Source of the DNA: JAJTFW01 sp964534995
GTDB taxonomy: Bacteria; Bacteroidota; Bacteroidia; AKYH767-A; OLB10
Direction: 5' to 3'
NCBI GenBank assembly: GCA_964534995.1
Contig: CAZHSC010000121.1
Coordinates: 1-7,147 of the forward strand
Length of the DNA stretch: 7,147 bases
Part shown: piece after piece, positions 6,587 to 7,147 of the stretch
Numbering within the stretch: the first letter of the stretch is position 1
How the letters are laid out: the number at the start of each line of letters is the position of its first letter
Translations under genes and position numbers: made by a program
Notes under the pieces: model-generated
Told to the model about the DNA's origin: nothing
Database searches by the model: none
Seen by the model: the letters and a program-made list of their open reading frames with translations, nothing else

Positions 6587-6890
6587 ATTTGCTTTATTGA
6601 AACACTACTACGTATTCAATGGTAAAATTGTTTTAGAATTTGTGGCGCAATTTAAAATCCCATGCATGGCTTGTGCATTTCACCTTACCTTTTCAAAACC
6701 AGGTATATATACATATCTTAATTCAAATTTTGGATGGAATTTATTTTACGCTATCTTTGCAGCCCAATCGGAGAATTTCCTGATGAAAGAGTAAGATTTC
6801 AGTATTCTTATGCAAATTCACGCTGAAACTTGTTGAATATTGCATACGGAAAACATTGAGTTAGTGCAGTTCTTAATTATTTCATATAAC
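6587..6890. other. Intergenic region without a convincing protein gene
   Basis: This stretch of 304 bases separates the minus-strand membrane-protein operon from the repeat array. It contains a perfect 10-bp palindrome CCATGCATGG (6660-6669), an AT-rich tract with TATATATA near 6705, the + strand promoter at 6729-6759, and two interleaved inverted repeats between 6794 and 6846. After the promoter the first + strand ATGs open only tiny frames: ATG at 6783 encodes three residues before a stop and ATG at 6810 encodes eight. Confidence 0.75.
6729..6759 (+). promoter_or_regulatory. Strong Bacteroidota-type housekeeping promoter on the + strand
   Basis: TTTG (6729-6732) is followed after exactly 19 bases by TATCTTTG (6752-6759), matching the Bacteroidota consensus of a TTTG -33 box and TAnnTTTG -7 box at the preferred spacing. 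Transcription would start at about 6764-6767 and run rightward towards the repeat array about 125 bases away. It points away from every protein gene in the window, and no open frame of credible size follows it. Confidence 0.75.
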
Positions 6891-6939
6891 GGTTCGGTTT
6901 TCAGCTGGTTAGAATATCCCGCCAGTGCAGGAGGGTCTC
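6891..6939 (+). other. tRNA-Asp-like 5' segment in repeat unit 1 (not a functional tRNA)
   Basis: GGTTCGG matches the acceptor 5' strand common in bacterial tRNA-Asp. TTTCAGCTGGTTAGAAT then resembles its D arm, with the invariant A, GG and A positions of the D loop. CCCGCCAGTGCAGG stands where the anticodon arm would be, but with a four-base loop lacking a GTC anticodon, and A6929 breaks one stem pair. No CCGAACC acceptor 3' strand follows, so this is a remnant or mimic rather than a gene. Confidence 0.6.
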
Positions 6940-7007
6940 TGATTGCTGAGTTTACTAAGGAATAAAAACAACAAAAAGAAGTCAATAAAGAAAGTAAATA
7001 GTAAAAC

Positions 7008-7056
7008 GGTTCGGTTTTCAGCTGGTTAGAATATCCCGCCAGTGCGGGAGGGTCGC
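7008..7056 (+). other. tRNA-Asp-like 5' segment in repeat unit 2 (not a functional tRNA)
   Basis: This copy matches unit 1 but has G at 7046, so CCCGC and GCGGG form a perfect 5-bp stem around CAGT, and G at 7055, giving GGGTCGC, the form found between the anticodon and T arms of many tRNA-Asp genes. It is thus closer to a tRNA than unit 1. It still lacks the anticodon, a recognisable T arm and the 3' acceptor strand. Confidence 0.6.
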
Positions 7057-7147
7057 TGATTGCTGAGTTTACTAAGGAATAAAAACAACAAGAAGAAGTC
7101 AATAAAGAAAGTAAATAGTAAAACGGTTCGGTTTTCAGCTGGTTAGA

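Larger units (their letters stand above)
6891..7147 (+). repeat. Tandem array of 117-bp direct repeats, two full units plus 23 bases of a third
   Basis: Units start with GGTTCGG at 6891, 7008 and 7125, so the period is exactly 117. Units 1 and 2 differ at only three positions: 6929/7046 (A/G), 6938/7055 (T/G) and 6975/7092 (A/G). The last three bases before each unit (AAC) are also shared. Each unit has a tRNA-like head of about 49 bases, a middle with GATTGCTGAGTTTACTAAGG, and an A-rich tail of about 50 bases. The third unit is cut by the window end, which may be a contig end caused by the repeat itself, so true copy number is unknown. Near-identity implies recent amplification or ongoing homogenisation. 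Confidence 0.97.

Noticed and set aside
6818..7102. Minus-strand open frame of 94 codons across the repeats with a 39-residue repeating peptide
   Set aside because: The period of 117 is divisible by three, so one stop-free unit stays open in every copy. The sequence lacks any known domain and is the antisense of the tRNA-like segment, so coding is unlikely.
6891..7147. Functional tRNA genes or a CRISPR array
   Set aside because: There is no anticodon loop, T arm or 3' acceptor strand for a tRNA, and the 117-bp units are near-identical throughout, with no unique spacers as a CRISPR would need.

Overview
The window looks like a draft-assembly fragment of a Bacteroidota chromosome, most likely from the Chitinophagaceae/Chitinophagales. 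This rests on the gene types (paired DUF1573 proteins, a typical Bacteroidota ECF sigma factor, RsmG with its usual motifs), the AT-rich ribosome-binding regions without a clear Shine-Dalgarno, and a near-perfect Bacteroidota promoter (TTTG, 19 bases, TATCTTTG) on the + strand near 6730-6759. The genus is inference. A 10-N scaffold gap at 5897-5906 and an end inside a tandem repeat point to a draft contig.

All seven supported protein genes lie on the minus strand. Read in transcription order from the right they are: (i) two paralogous six-helix membrane proteins of unknown function overlapping by ATGA (6586-5921 and 5924-5145, the second crossed by the N gap); (ii) two tandem exported DUF1573 proteins (4965-4495 and 4474-3992), followed by a strong hairpin terminator at 3933-3965; (iii) a class I/II PLP-dependent aminotransferase (3927-2695); (iv) a membrane-anchored family 2 glycosyltransferase translationally coupled (TAATG) to an ECF-type sigma factor (2508-1378 and 1378-656), followed by a hairpin at 600-633; (v) rsmG, the 16S rRNA G527 methyltransferase, starting inside that hairpin and running off the left edge only a few residues before its expected end.

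The right end (6587-7147) has no convincing protein gene. It holds a strong + strand promoter with no proper ORF behind it, interleaved inverted repeats, and then a direct array of 117-bp units (two complete, one cut by the window end). Each unit begins with a segment resembling the 5' half of tRNA-Asp: acceptor 5' strand, D arm, and a shrunken anticodon stem-loop. The unit lacks the anticodon and the 3' acceptor strand, so it is not a functional tRNA. This tRNA-like array behind a promoter is the least ordinary part of the window; the paralogous membrane pair with a shared DDxFQxHE motif is second. The rest is mostly ordinary core or near-core sequence.
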